From: Oscillospiraceae bacterium
Lineage (GTDB): Bacteria > Bacillota > Clostridia > UBA1212 > SIG427
NCBI GenBank assembly: GCA_015069135.1
Contig: SVJE01000004.1
Coordinates: forward strand, 124,001 to 188,000
Length of the DNA stretch: 64,000 bases
Reading direction: 5' to 3'
The notes under the pieces were generated by a model that made no database searches, had not been told where the DNA came from, and saw nothing but the letters and a program-made list of their open reading frames with translations. This document shows, in pieces, positions 42,519 through 50,921 of the stretch. The translations under genes and the position numbers were made by a program. Position 1 is the stretch's first letter. Each line of letters opens with the position of its first letter.

Positions 42519-42953
42519 ATGGCAGAACATCCTATTCATAATCTTATGGATTCAGCAATGCAAAACATAAAAGAAATGGTGGATGTTAATACCATTATAG
42601 GAGATCCTGTACAGTCGACCGACGGGACGGTGATTCTTCCTGTATCAAAAGTTTCTTTCGGCCTGGCTGCCGGTGGTGGTGAATACAGCGGAAAGATTGA
42701 TATTACAGAAGGTTATCTGGGTAGCGGCCATTTGGAAGATGCTGTAGTTGCTCCGGTAAAATACCCTTTTGCCGGTGGTAGTGGAGCAGGTGTTTCCATT
42801 ACGCCGGTTGCTTTTATTACAGTTTCAAGCACAGGTGTTAAACTTATTCCTATAAGCAGCAATGATGCTTTGGATAAGTTCCTGGATTTGTGTCCCGATA
42901 TTTTAAATAAAATTTATACTCTGATTAAAGACAAAGCTCAGGAAAGTAATTAA
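42519..42953 (+). CDS. gerW: GerW/YtfJ family spore protein
   Basis: The 144-residue protein matches GerW (YtfJ), a forespore-made spore protein needed for normal germination in Bacillus. Features are the N-terminal HPIHNLMDSAMQNIKEMVDVNTIIGDPV, VILPVSKVSFGLAAGGGEY, the Gly-rich PFAGGSGAGVSITPVAFI and the end LIPIS. AAAGGAAGTG precedes the ATG. It follows the DUF2953 gene by 15 bp. Confidence 0.93.
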   Translation: MAEHPIHNLMDSAMQNIKEMVDVNTIIGDPVQSTDGTVILPVSKVSFGLAAGGGEYSGKIDITEGYLGSGHLEDAVVAPVKYPFAGGSGAGVSITPVAFITVSSTGVKLIPISSNDALDKFLDLCPDILNKIYTLIKDKAQESN

Positions 42954-43000
42954 ACAATTATACAACTACCAAACTCGTCGGCAACACGAACTTTTGTGAT

Positions 43001-43015
43001 TTGTCGGCGAGTTTT
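43001..43015. repeat. Lone copy of the 1.7-2.4 kb repeat core
   Basis: ttgtcggcgagtttt is identical to the minus-strand core found in the tandem array, and a related ctcgtcggc lies at 42974-42982. It sits between gerW and the next promoter. Confidence 0.5.
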
Positions 43016-43022
43016 TATGTCC

Positions 43023-43051
43023 TTGTTAAAAATTTCTCTTTATGGTATAAT
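43023..43051 (+). promoter_or_regulatory. Promoter of the 43091 gene
   Basis: TTGTTA (43023-43028), 17 bp, TATAAT (43046-43051). Confidence 0.7.
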
Positions 43052-43090
43052 CAAAGAAAGCAACGCGAAAAAATATTAGGAGTGATTTTA

Positions 43091-43423
43091 ATGGCAGTAA
43101 ATGGCGGCAGCGAGTCTACCGACATTAAGTTGTTGGATGCAGCGCTGCAGAAAAAAACAGTTAAATCAGTTGTTATGCATTTAGAGAGAAAGATTGATCC
43201 TGACGCTCCGGGCATCGGAAACCTTCTTGCATGGCTGGAGGAAATGAAGGAACTTCTTAATCAGGAAGAATATGTGAAGGCAGACTATATTCAGATGCGT
43301 AAGAAACTGTATGATGCAATTGAATGGGTTCCTGACACAGATTTAAGAAACAAATTGAGGAATTCATGGTTGAGTTTTGGTAAAGCATTGGATAAGAAAG
43401 TTCCAAGATACACCAATCAGTAG
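43091..43423 (+). CDS. Unknown 110-residue protein
   Basis: I do not recognise this small soluble protein (MAVNGGSESTDIKLLDAALQ...). It looks helical, with no membrane segment, and about half its residues are charged (LAWLEEMKELLNQEEYVKADYIQMRKKLYDAIEW). It has its own promoter, TAGGAGTGA before the ATG and a terminator after it, so it is a real monocistronic gene. The frame is open back to a TTG at 43001 but that part overlaps the promoter and repeat core. Confidence 0.72.
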   Translation: MAVNGGSESTDIKLLDAALQKKTVKSVVMHLERKIDPDAPGIGNLLAWLEEMKELLNQEEYVKADYIQMRKKLYDAIEWVPDTDLRNKLRNSWLSFGKALDKKVPRYTNQ

Positions 43424-43427
43424 TATT

Positions 43428-43468
43428 TTCCCACCCTATAACAGGCTACATGCCGTAAAGGGTGGGAA
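43428..43468 (+). terminator. Terminator after the 43091 gene
   Basis: Perfect arms ttcccaccct (43428-43437) and agggtgggaa (43459-43468) with a 21-nt loop; the T-tract is short. Confidence 0.7.
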
Positions 43469-43540
43469 TTTATAAAGTTTTTCCCATATAAAGCTACTAA
43501 AATTGATATGCTTTAATGGAAATACACAAGGGAAGAAAAT

Positions 43541-44728
43541 ATGAGAATAGGAATCAGCGGAGGCACCTTCGACCCGGTACACAAAGGTCATATTGAAAGT
43601 GCCCTGGCCGCCACAGAACAGTTAAAATTAGATAAGGTAATATTTGTGCCGGGTGGAGAACCTCCACATAAACTAGACAGACGTATTACTCCGGCGCGGG
43701 ACAGGCTTCTGATGTTGAAAGAAGCTATAGCTCAATATAGCAACATGGAAATTTCCAGGTATGAAACTGATAAAAAAAGTTATTCCTATAGTATAGATAC
43801 AGTACGTTATTTCAGGAAAGAATATGGTCCGGAAACTGAACTTTTTTATATAATAGGGGCGGATGTGGCCGGAGAGCTTACCCATTGGAAAGACTATAAA
43901 GAGTTGTTTCGTATTACAAGTTTTGCGGCACTGCTAAGACCTGGTTACGCAAAAGAGAATTTTATCGGGAACATAGACAACATCCGTAAAATAGGGGCAG
44001 ATATTCATCTGGTGGAAAGCCCTATGATAGATATTTCCTCCAATGAAATTCGACAAGCGGTGAGAGATGGGGATTTTGGTAAAATATCCAATACAGTTCC
44101 GGAGACGGTACTTGATTATATTAAATCCACAGGTCTTTATGTTAAAGACTATCCCTTTGATGAGGAATTTGCTAAAGAAAATATGCAAATACGTCTTACC
44201 GAGGAACGCTATCAGCATTGTCTCAGAGTATCAGAAGAATCTATGCGTATAGGTAGTATGATAGGTGCAGATCCGGAAAAGTGCCGTATAGCAGGATTGT
44301 TACACGATTGTGGTAAAAGTGTAACGGAGCATCAACTTCATTGGTTGGATCCTTCGCTTATTGATGGTAACTCTGCCATAATTCATGGTCCCGCAGGGGC
44401 TATTATTGCACGTAAAAAGTATGGTATAATAGATACCGAAATATTAGAGGCAATCCGATGCCACGTAACAGGAAGTCCTGACATGGGTCCTGTGGCGCAG
44501 GCAGTATTTCTGGCAGACTATACAGAACCGGGAAGAGTCGGTGAATCCTTTGATAGAATAAGACAAGCCCTTCCCAATGGGGGTGAAATTAAAAAATCAT
44601 TGGCGGAAGCTATTGTAATTGCCTGTGAAGAAAGTATAAAATATGTTTTGAAAAAAGGACAGAAATTAAGTCCTCAGACAGAGGCTACACTTAAAAGCTT
44701 TCAGAAGTACAAGGAGGAAGAAAAATGA
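43541..44728 (+). CDS. nadD: Nicotinate mononucleotide adenylyltransferase fused to YqeK-type HD hydrolase
   Basis: The 395-residue protein joins two enzymes that are usually adjacent genes. Residues 1-200 are NadD (ISGGTFDPVHKGHIESA, FVPGGEPPHK, SISSNEIR-like DISSNEIRQAV, ending YIKSTGLY), which makes deamido-NAD. Residues about 215-395 are YqeK, an HD-domain hydrolase of diadenosine tetraphosphate, with metal motifs RYQHCLRV, LLHDCGK, IIHGPAGA and RCHVTGSPDM. Both sites look complete. An in-frame ATG at 44183 could start YqeK alone but has no good ribosome binding site. It overlaps rsfS by 4 bp. Confidence 0.93.
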   Translation: MRIGISGGTFDPVHKGHIESALAATEQLKLDKVIFVPGGEPPHKLDRRITPARDRLLMLKEAIAQYSNMEISRYETDKKSYSYSIDTVRYFRKEYGPETELFYIIGADVAGELTHWKDYKELFRITSFAALLRPGYAKENFIGNIDNIRKIGADIHLVESPMIDISSNEIRQAVRDGDFGKISNTVPETVLDYIKSTGLYVKDYPFDEEFAKENMQIRLTEERYQHCLRVSEESMRIGSMIGADPEKCRIAGLLHDCGKSVTEHQLHWLDPSLIDGNSAIIHGPAGAIIARKKYGIIDTEILEAIRCHVTGSPDMGPVAQAVFLADYTEPGRVGESFDRIRQALPNGGEIKKSLAEAIVIACEESIKYVLKKGQKLSPQTEATLKSFQKYKEEEK

Positions 44729-45078
44729 CTTCAAAAGAAATGGCAGATAAGATTGCTGAAATAATGGACGACCGTAAGGCGAAAAATATTGAAGTGATTG
44801 ATACAACAAAACTTACAGATATTACAGACTATTTTATAATCTGTAGCGGTACATCTACAACTCATGTTAAGGGTATTGCAGATGAAATTGAGTTTAAGAT
44901 GGGTGAAGCAGGAGTTGAATGTAAGCATTCGGAAGGTTACGACAGCGCAAGCTGGATTTTACTGGATTTTGTTGATGTAGTAGCTCATGTATTCCTTCAG
45001 GAAGAAAGAGAATTCTATAATTTAGAGAGACTTTGGAAAGACAGTGCAGGAAAGATTGAAGCAAATGTTGAAGGTTGA
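44725..45078 (+). CDS. rsfS: Ribosome silencing factor RsfS
   Basis: The 117-residue protein is a full-length RsfS/YbeB (Iojap family), which binds ribosomal protein L14 and blocks subunit joining when nutrients are short. The motifs DITDYFIICSGTSTTHVKGIAD, EGYDSASWILLDFVDVVAHVF and EREFYNLERLW are diagnostic. AAGGAGG lies inside the nadD-yqeK gene just before the ATG. The nadD-yqeK-rsfS order is standard in Firmicutes. Confidence 0.95.
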   Translation: MTSKEMADKIAEIMDDRKAKNIEVIDTTKLTDITDYFIICSGTSTTHVKGIADEIEFKMGEAGVECKHSEGYDSASWILLDFVDVVAHVFLQEEREFYNLERLWKDSAGKIEANVEG

Positions 45079-45715
45079 TGTAGTAATATACGATTTTGAC
45101 GGTGTAATAATTGATAGTGCCGGAGGAATTGCCAATGCAGTAAGAGAAACTCAGAAGCACTTCGGTACTGAAATTTTTGATACAGACCGTATAGTAAGCT
45201 ATGTTGGTTTTGGCGCTAAGTATCTTATAGACGGCTGTTTCCCTACATTTAGCGAAAAACAGCGAAAGACGGCTCTTGATTGGTACAAAGCATTTTACAG
45301 AGAAAATTGCCTGGTGGATACCGTATTGTATCCCACAGTAATGGATACATTGGAGTTTTTCCATAAAAAGGGTATTCCCCAGTTTATCGTATCCAACAAG
45401 CCGGAGCCTATTACAAAGCGTATACTGGAAAAACTTAATGTAGCTCAGCTGTTTCAGGCGGCTTACGGTCCGGAATCTTTAAGTAAAATGAAACCTGATC
45501 CGGAGGGTTTGGTAAAATGTCTGGAAAGCTCAGGCAGAAAAAACGGCATCATGGTAGGTGATTCTTACACGGATATTATAGCCGGCAAAGCTGCCGGAAT
45601 ACATACCTGCGGTGCTACATACGGTATGGGAGACAGAGCGAAACTTAAAGCAGAAAATGCAGATATATACGTAGAAAAATTAGGAGATATGCTTAAATAT
45701 ATTGATGTTAATTGA
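45065..45715 (+). CDS. HAD-superfamily phosphatase (phosphoglycolate phosphatase-like)
   Basis: The 216-residue protein has the HAD motifs DFDGVIIDS (nucleophile and acid Asp), VSNKPE (Ser/Thr), the Lys in KMKPDPE and the GDSYTDI acidic pair, with a helical C1 cap between. Gph/PpaX-like enzymes dephosphorylate phosphoglycolate or pyrophosphate; the substrate is uncertain. I start at ATG 45065, which overlaps rsfS by 14 bp; an in-frame GTG at 45044 is an alternative. Confidence 0.87.
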   Translation: MLKVDVVIYDFDGVIIDSAGGIANAVRETQKHFGTEIFDTDRIVSYVGFGAKYLIDGCFPTFSEKQRKTALDWYKAFYRENCLVDTVLYPTVMDTLEFFHKKGIPQFIVSNKPEPITKRILEKLNVAQLFQAAYGPESLSKMKPDPEGLVKCLESSGRKNGIMVGDSYTDIIAGKAAGIHTCGATYGMGDRAKLKAENADIYVEKLGDMLKYIDVN

Positions 45716-46190
45716 TTTTTTTAATAAAAACAAAAAACGTATATTTTTTGGACTATTTGCTATTTTACAGACAGCTGATTTGTTAGCTGTGCATTTTTTG
45801 ATAGTCAATAAAATTTTACCGGGTAGCAAAAAAATATTGGCAGTTATAGATTCCGGTAAAATGCAATACAATACAGAAGGATATTTTACCGGAATAATCT
45901 GGGCTAATTTACTGGTTTCCGCTATAGTAGGAGGCTTATTAGTGTTCGGAATTCTGAAAATCACTGAGCTTCTCTTAAAAGAATTGAAAATAACAGAGGG
46001 AAGCATACCGGCAGGTTTTGTGGTGGCCGGATTTATAGCGGTTTATATAATTTTGTTGTTGGTGGCTATTATTGCCGGATGGAATTTATACAATGTGGGA
46101 TGCCCTTTACTGGCGTACTTTACCGGCTGGTTGATGTGGGCCTCTATGGTAAAATGGAAGTCTGAAATTGAGAAAGGAATTAAGATATAA
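45705..46190 (+). CDS. Unknown membrane protein
   Basis: The protein of about 161 residues has four predicted membrane segments (FFGLFAILQTADLLAVHFLI, IIWANLLVSAIVGGLLVFGIL, AGFVVAGFIAVYIILLLVAIIAGW, and GCPLLAYFTGWLMWASMV). I do not recognise a family. The ribosome binding site is weak (AGGAGA is 17-18 bp from the ATG; a TTG at 45702 is 14 bp away), so it may be made by coupling with the HAD gene, which it overlaps. It in turn overlaps the next gene by TAATG. Confidence 0.65.
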   Translation: MLIDFFNKNKKRIFFGLFAILQTADLLAVHFLIVNKILPGSKKILAVIDSGKMQYNTEGYFTGIIWANLLVSAIVGGLLVFGILKITELLLKELKITEGSIPAGFVVAGFIAVYIILLLVAIIAGWNLYNVGCPLLAYFTGWLMWASMVKWKSEIEKGIKI

Positions 46191-48277
46191 TGACAGCTAA
46201 AGAATTAACTTTAAAATATGGACAGGAACAGTTATTGAAATACTGGGACACATTGGATCCACAGCAACAAGAAGCTTTGGAAAAAGATATTGAGTCTATA
46301 GATTTTGAACTTATGAATTCTCTTTATGAGGCAGCCGGCAAGCCTGTAGGTGAGTCTCAGTTAGGAGAAATTACACCTATTCCATTGGCGGATGTGTCAA
46401 CAATGGATGAACAGGAGAAGACCCGGCTTTATGGAAAAGGTATGGAAGTACTTCTTAAGGGTAAAATGGCAGCACTGACCATGGCAGGCGGTCAAGGTAG
46501 CCGTTTAGGTCATGACGGTCCTAAAGGAACATATGATATTGGTCTGCCTACACATAAGTCCCTGTTTGAAATTCAGTGTGATGGTCTTAAGAAAATGTCC
46601 ATCGAAGCAGGTCGCGTGATCCCATGGTATGTTATGACCAGTGAAATAAATCACGAGGACACAGTAAACTTCTTTAAGGAACACAATTATTTTGGATATC
46701 CAGAGGAGGATATATATTTCTTCCCACAGACAATGATTCCTGTAATGAGTAAAGAGGGAAAGCTTCTTTTGGAGAATCCGGGCAAAGTGTTAAGAAGCCC
46801 TAACGGTAACGGTGGTTTGTTCTATTCTTTGTATCGTGCCGGTGCTCTTGAGGACATGAAGAAACGTGGGGTTGAATGGGTATTTATATGTGCTATTGAT
46901 AACTGTCTGGTTCAGATGGCAGACCCTATCTTTATGGGATATACTTTGGACGCTGGTATGGAAGCTTCTGCTAAATCATTCCTTAAGCGTACAGCCGGTG
47001 AGAAGGCTGGTATTCTTTGTAAGAGAAATGGTGTGCCCGGTGTGGTTGAGTACACAGAAGTACCTAAAGAGCATGCTGAAATGAAGGACGAAAATGGTGT
47101 GTGGGTTTACGGTGATACAAACCTTGGAAACTACCTTTTCAGTATTGACCTTATGGAAAAACTGGCTACTTCCGGTGGTATGGAATACCATACGGCGATT
47201 AAAAAGATTACATATTATGATGGTGGTAAAATGATTACTTCCTCTGAGCCTGATTCATATAAATTTGAGCTTTTCCTGTTTGATGCCTTTATGCAGCTTA
47301 ATGAATTAGGTGTAGTCCGTGTGGAAAGAACTCACGAGTTTGCCCCTGTGAAAAACAAGACAGGAGAGGACAGTGCGGAACTGGCTCTTGAGATGTTCTT
47401 GGCAAGACAGGAAGAACTTAAAAGCCAGGGACTTTATAAAGAATATACAGATAAAGATTTTTTTTTCGTAGTTAACCCGGCACTTAAGAAGGCTCAGAAA
47501 GCCATGATGGAAATCGTGGACGAATTTGACAGAGTGTGTCGAGTAAACAATATTAAGTATTTTCTTTCCGGTGGTTCTGCCATAGGTGCAAAGCGCCACG
47601 GTGGTTTTATTCCCTGGGACGATGATGTGGATATAGGAATCTGTCGTGAAGATTACGAAAAGTTTTTGGAGTGTGCTGACCAGCTAGGTGACAGATTCTA
47701 TTTACAGTGCGAAGATACAGACCATAACTATCCTTTGGTTGTGCCAAAAATCCGTATGAAGAACACAAAGTTTGTTTGTGAAAGTTATGCGGGCAATTCC
47801 AATATCGGTCAGGAACTTAGCATTGATCTGGTTATTTATGATACAGTTCCAAATGATCCTGCTGAAAGACAGAAGCACAAGAAGCAACTTAATCTTTATG
47901 ATCAGGCAGTAAGATATAAATTTGGTGTGAAAGATAAATTCGGTTTATTGAAGACGCTGATTATTAAGTTGGTTTCCCTACAGAATGGGCAAAAGTTAAA
48001 GGCTAAAAGAAAGTCTTTAATGAGAGATGCCCACCTGGTAAACAAGGAAGCAGATAAATATATTACAGCTCTTCAGGTTGTAGTATATGATAAAGTAATG
48101 TATCCTGTAGATGTGATTAAAGATCCGGTGGTAAGGGAAGATATTACTTTTGAAGGAAGACATTTGCCTGTTCCTCACGAGCTGGAAAAGTTTTTAGAGA
48201 TACAGTTCGGGGATTACATGAAGCTTCCACCGCCGGAGAAAAGACTTGCTCATAATGTAATAGAAATAGAGTGCTAA
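46190..48277 (+). CDS. UDP-sugar pyrophosphorylase (UDPGP/UAP1 type) fused to LicD phosphotransferase
   Basis: The 695-residue protein has two enzymes. Residues 1 to about 420 are a UDPGP-family uridylyltransferase with the nucleotide loop LTMAGGQGSRLGHDGPKG (about 100) and the UAP1-like ENPGKVLRSPNGNGG, likely making UDP-GlcNAc, UDP-GalNAc or UDP-glucose. Residues about 435-690 are a LicD domain (NIKYFLSGGSAIGAKRHGGFIPWDDDVDIGI), which in pneumococcus moves phosphocholine onto teichoic acid sugars and has a nucleotidyltransferase-like DDD site. A nine-T run at 47458-47466 lies at the junction; either alternative frame there hits a stop within four codons. The next two genes modify glycans, so this fits a surface-glycan operon. 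Confidence 0.9.
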   Translation: MTAKELTLKYGQEQLLKYWDTLDPQQQEALEKDIESIDFELMNSLYEAAGKPVGESQLGEITPIPLADVSTMDEQEKTRLYGKGMEVLLKGKMAALTMAGGQGSRLGHDGPKGTYDIGLPTHKSLFEIQCDGLKKMSIEAGRVIPWYVMTSEINHEDTVNFFKEHNYFGYPEEDIYFFPQTMIPVMSKEGKLLLENPGKVLRSPNGNGGLFYSLYRAGALEDMKKRGVEWVFICAIDNCLVQMADPIFMGYTLDAGMEASAKSFLKRTAGEKAGILCKRNGVPGVVEYTEVPKEHAEMKDENGVWVYGDTNLGNYLFSIDLMEKLATSGGMEYHTAIKKITYYDGGKMITSSEPDSYKFELFLFDAFMQLNELGVVRVERTHEFAPVKNKTGEDSAELALEMFLARQEELKSQGLYKEYTDKDFFFVVNPALKKAQKAMMEIVDEFDRVCRVNNIKYFLSGGSAIGAKRHGGFIPWDDDVDIGICREDYEKFLECADQLGDRFYLQCEDTDHNYPLVVPKIRMKNTKFVCESYAGNSNIGQELSIDLVIYDTVPNDPAERQKHKKQLNLYDQAVRYKFGVKDKFGLLKTLIIKLVSLQNGQKLKAKRKSLMRDAHLVNKEADKYITALQVVVYDKVMYPVDVIKDPVVREDITFEGRHLPVPHELEKFLEIQFGDYMKLPPPEKRLAHNVIEIEC

Positions 48278-48289
48278 GGAATTTTTAAC

Positions 48290-49300
48290 ATGAAAAAATT
48301 TTTTGTTTCTTTGGGTAAAATGGCTATATCAGGATTACTGGCGTTGGTGATTCTTACAGGTTTCTGTTTTTTCTACTACAACCTGCCTGTTCATGAGGAA
48401 TCAAAAACAGGAGCCAGTGACTATTTATGGGAAAAAAATGTCATTACTATGAGAGGTACTGAAGGCTTTGCTTTTGCAAAGTTGGATGAAAATGGTTATG
48501 CCAATTCATTTGAAACCAACAGAAATGTGGTTGATGTGTTGATAATGGGATCTTCTCATGGTGAAGGTTTTAATGTTAATTATGATAAGAATTTTACTTA
48601 TCAGCTTAATAAATTATTTAAAGAAAACAAAAAAGATAAATATGCATATAATATTTCGGTTTCAGAACATACAATAGTTCATTGTCTTAAAAATCTGGAA
48701 GCTGCAATAAAAGAATTCAAACCACAGGAATATGTGGTAATAGAGACTCCTAAAGTTGTGATGGAAAGTAGTAGATGGACAGCTTTGAATAAAGGAGAAT
48801 TTCCTGATCTGGAAGCTAATTCTGTAGGTGTTATTAATTATCTTCAGAAAGTGGACTTTTTTAGGCTTATGTATGCTCAGGGTGTGAGCTTTTTACATAA
48901 TAGTAAATCTGTTGTAACTGATGACACAGAAGCAAAGGTGGATTTGGAAGAATATCGCAAAGCCTTAGAGGTTACTATTTCCAATGCTGCAAAAACAGTA
49001 GAAGGTGCCTCTTGTAAATTAGCTATTGTTTATATCCGGCCTGTTGATTTGAACACAGATGGTTCAGTTAAAGCTTTTGATGCCCCCGAGGAGCATGTGA
49101 TTTTTAAAGAATTGTGCGAGAAATATAATGTGATTTTTATAGATATGTATGATACATTCGCAAAGCATTATGAAGATACAAACTGTCTCCCGCATGGTTT
49201 TTCCAATACAAAGGTTGGTACAGGACATATGAACAAAACAGGTCATCGTCTTGTGGCGGAAAGACTATATGAAGTTATAGAGAAGGGGGCGGCAAAATGA
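48290..49300 (+). CDS. SGNH-like extracytoplasmic O-acyl transfer protein (AlgJ/DltD-like role)
   Basis: The 336-residue protein has one N-terminal membrane anchor (about 12-30) and an extracytoplasmic SGNH-type domain, with MGSSHGEGFN (Ser in GSSH) and a late motif GTGHMNKTGHRLVAERL containing the catalytic-type His. Proteins of this kind partner MBOAT acyltransferases and place acetyl groups on exported polysaccharides. It overlaps the MBOAT gene by 4 bp, supporting that pairing. The acceptor is not known. Confidence 0.82.
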   Translation: MKKFFVSLGKMAISGLLALVILTGFCFFYYNLPVHEESKTGASDYLWEKNVITMRGTEGFAFAKLDENGYANSFETNRNVVDVLIMGSSHGEGFNVNYDKNFTYQLNKLFKENKKDKYAYNISVSEHTIVHCLKNLEAAIKEFKPQEYVVIETPKVVMESSRWTALNKGEFPDLEANSVGVINYLQKVDFFRLMYAQGVSFLHNSKSVVTDDTEAKVDLEEYRKALEVTISNAAKTVEGASCKLAIVYIRPVDLNTDGSVKAFDAPEEHVIFKELCEKYNVIFIDMYDTFAKHYEDTNCLPHGFSNTKVGTGHMNKTGHRLVAERLYEVIEKGAAK

Positions 49301-50736
49301 CATTTTCAAGTATTGAATTTATTGTGTTTTTTGTAATTGTATACGCTCTTATTCTTATATTTAACCTGAAAATTATTTCTGAAAAAGTAAGTGAGAAAAA
49401 ACAGCTTTTAATTAAACACAGTATCCTTTTATTGGCCAGTTATGTTTTCTATGGTTGGTGGGATTGGCGTTTTTGTTTCCTTATGTTGTTGCTTACTTTT
49501 GTAGCATTTATATGTGCCAGACAGATTGATAAAAATAAACACAGAAAACTTTTCCAGGCAATAGGTGTTATAGTGCCTTTGATTGTTTTATGTGTTTTTA
49601 AATATTTTAACTTTTTTATTATGTCTTTTACAGACTTGTTTGGCATAGACAATCCGGGAACTTTAGCGATTATTTTACCGGTAGGAATTTCATTTTACAC
49701 GTTCCAGTCCATGAGTTACACAATGGATGTTTCCAGGGGTCATATTAAAAGTCATTGTATTATGAATGTAGCTTTATATGTAGCTTTCTTCCCTCAGTTG
49801 GTAGCTGGCCCTATTGTTAAAGCTTCCGATTTTATGCCACAACTGGAAAGCAATCATAAACTTAAAATGGCGGACTTCAGAGAGGGAATACAGATTTTCA
49901 CCATAGGCTTATTTAAAAAATTGGTTATTGCAGACAATCTGTCGGTTTTTGTAGATGATGTGTTCAGTAAACCTCTGGCATTTTCATCATTGTCTGTGAT
50001 TTTGGCTGTAATTTCATATTCTATACAAATTTATTGTGATTTTTCAGGATATTCAGATATGGCAATAGGTGTAGCTAAATGTTTTGGATATGATTTTGAA
50101 AGAAACTTTAATGTACCTTATTTATCTAAAAATGTTTCCGAGTTTTGGAAGAGATGGCATATTAGTCTGTCCTCCTGGTTGCAACAATATCTGTACATTT
50201 CCTTAGGTGGAAACAGAAAAGGAAAAATCCGCACCTATATTAATCTTTTATTGACCATGGTGTTGGGTGGTTTATGGCATGGTGCCAGTTACAATTTTAT
50301 AATATGGGGATTGTTACATGGTCTTGCTTTGTGTGCACATAAATTCTATGCGAAGGTTAATAAACCGTGGAAACCAAATGTTGTTACTAAAATGTTATCT
50401 GTTTTAGGTACATATTGTTTTGTTTGTGTTTGTTGGGTATTTTTCAGAGCAGAAACTCTTACATTAGCAATGAATGTTTTAGGTAAAATGTTTATCTGGA
50501 CTCCGGGTATAGTTCAAGTTTTCTCATGGACAATTTTTGCTGTGGCTGTAATTATAGTAAGTCACGGAGTTGTATGCTTCAGAAAGAGAAAACTTGATTT
50601 AGACAGAGTAGAAGGATACTATCCCGTTGTAAATCTTAATACGGTGTGGGGGCTTACTTTGTTCTTTGTATTCTGGGGGATTATTTTATGCCTGGCATAC
50701 ACTAATGCGAATCCTTTTATATATTTTCAGTTCTAA
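49297..50736 (+). CDS. MBOAT-family O-acyltransferase (AlgI-like)
   Basis: The 479-residue protein has about 10-12 membrane segments and the MBOAT signature. NVSEFWKRWHISLSSWLQQYLYISLGGNRKG is followed by MVLGGLWHGASYNFIIWGLLHG with the conserved His. AlgI-like members pass acyl groups across the membrane for alginate-type O-acetylation. With the SGNH partner upstream it forms a two-gene O-acylation module, translationally coupled. A terminator follows. Confidence 0.93.
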   Translation: MTFSSIEFIVFFVIVYALILIFNLKIISEKVSEKKQLLIKHSILLLASYVFYGWWDWRFCFLMLLLTFVAFICARQIDKNKHRKLFQAIGVIVPLIVLCVFKYFNFFIMSFTDLFGIDNPGTLAIILPVGISFYTFQSMSYTMDVSRGHIKSHCIMNVALYVAFFPQLVAGPIVKASDFMPQLESNHKLKMADFREGIQIFTIGLFKKLVIADNLSVFVDDVFSKPLAFSSLSVILAVISYSIQIYCDFSGYSDMAIGVAKCFGYDFERNFNVPYLSKNVSEFWKRWHISLSSWLQQYLYISLGGNRKGKIRTYINLLLTMVLGGLWHGASYNFIIWGLLHGLALCAHKFYAKVNKPWKPNVVTKMLSVLGTYCFVCVCWVFFRAETLTLAMNVLGKMFIWTPGIVQVFSWTIFAVAVIIVSHGVVCFRKRKLDLDRVEGYYPVVNLNTVWGLTLFFVFWGIILCLAYTNANPFIYFQF

Positions 50737-50751
50737 TATTGCTTACCGGAG

Positions 50752-50793
50752 AAGCTGGTTTGGAAATAATTTCCGAATCGGCTTTATTTTTTT
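50752..50793 (+). terminator. Terminator of the glycan-modification operon
   Basis: Arms 50752-50765 and 50771-50784 (aagctggtttggaa with ttccgaatcggctt) pair over 14 bp with three G-U pairs, followed by TATTTTTTTTT. Confidence 0.82.
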
Positions 50794-50816
50794 TTGCAAA
50801 ATTTGTCAAAAAACTG

Positions 50817-50899
50817 TTGACGAATTTTAGCATGCATGCTAAAATTGGATATATCAAAGAATCGGTTGCGTCCTAAAATTGGATACATGCTAATATTAG
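50817..50899 (+). promoter_or_regulatory. Promoter with 24-bp palindromic operator before the TetR gene
   Basis: TTGACG (50817-50822), 17 bp and TAAAAT (50840-50845) form a promoter whose spacer and -10 are filled by a perfect 24-bp palindrome at 50823-50846, centred on GCATGC. A 13-bp direct repeat, ctaaaattggata, occurs at 50839-50851 and 50873-50885, the second followed by another catgctaa half site (50886-50893). Confidence 0.75.
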
Positions 50900-50921
50900 A
50901 AACGAATTATGGAGGAAATAT

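Noticed and set aside
43001..43090. N-terminal extension of the 43091 gene from a TTG
   Set aside because: The stretch contains a clear promoter (TTGTTA-17-TATAAT) and the TAGGAGTGA of the inner ATG.
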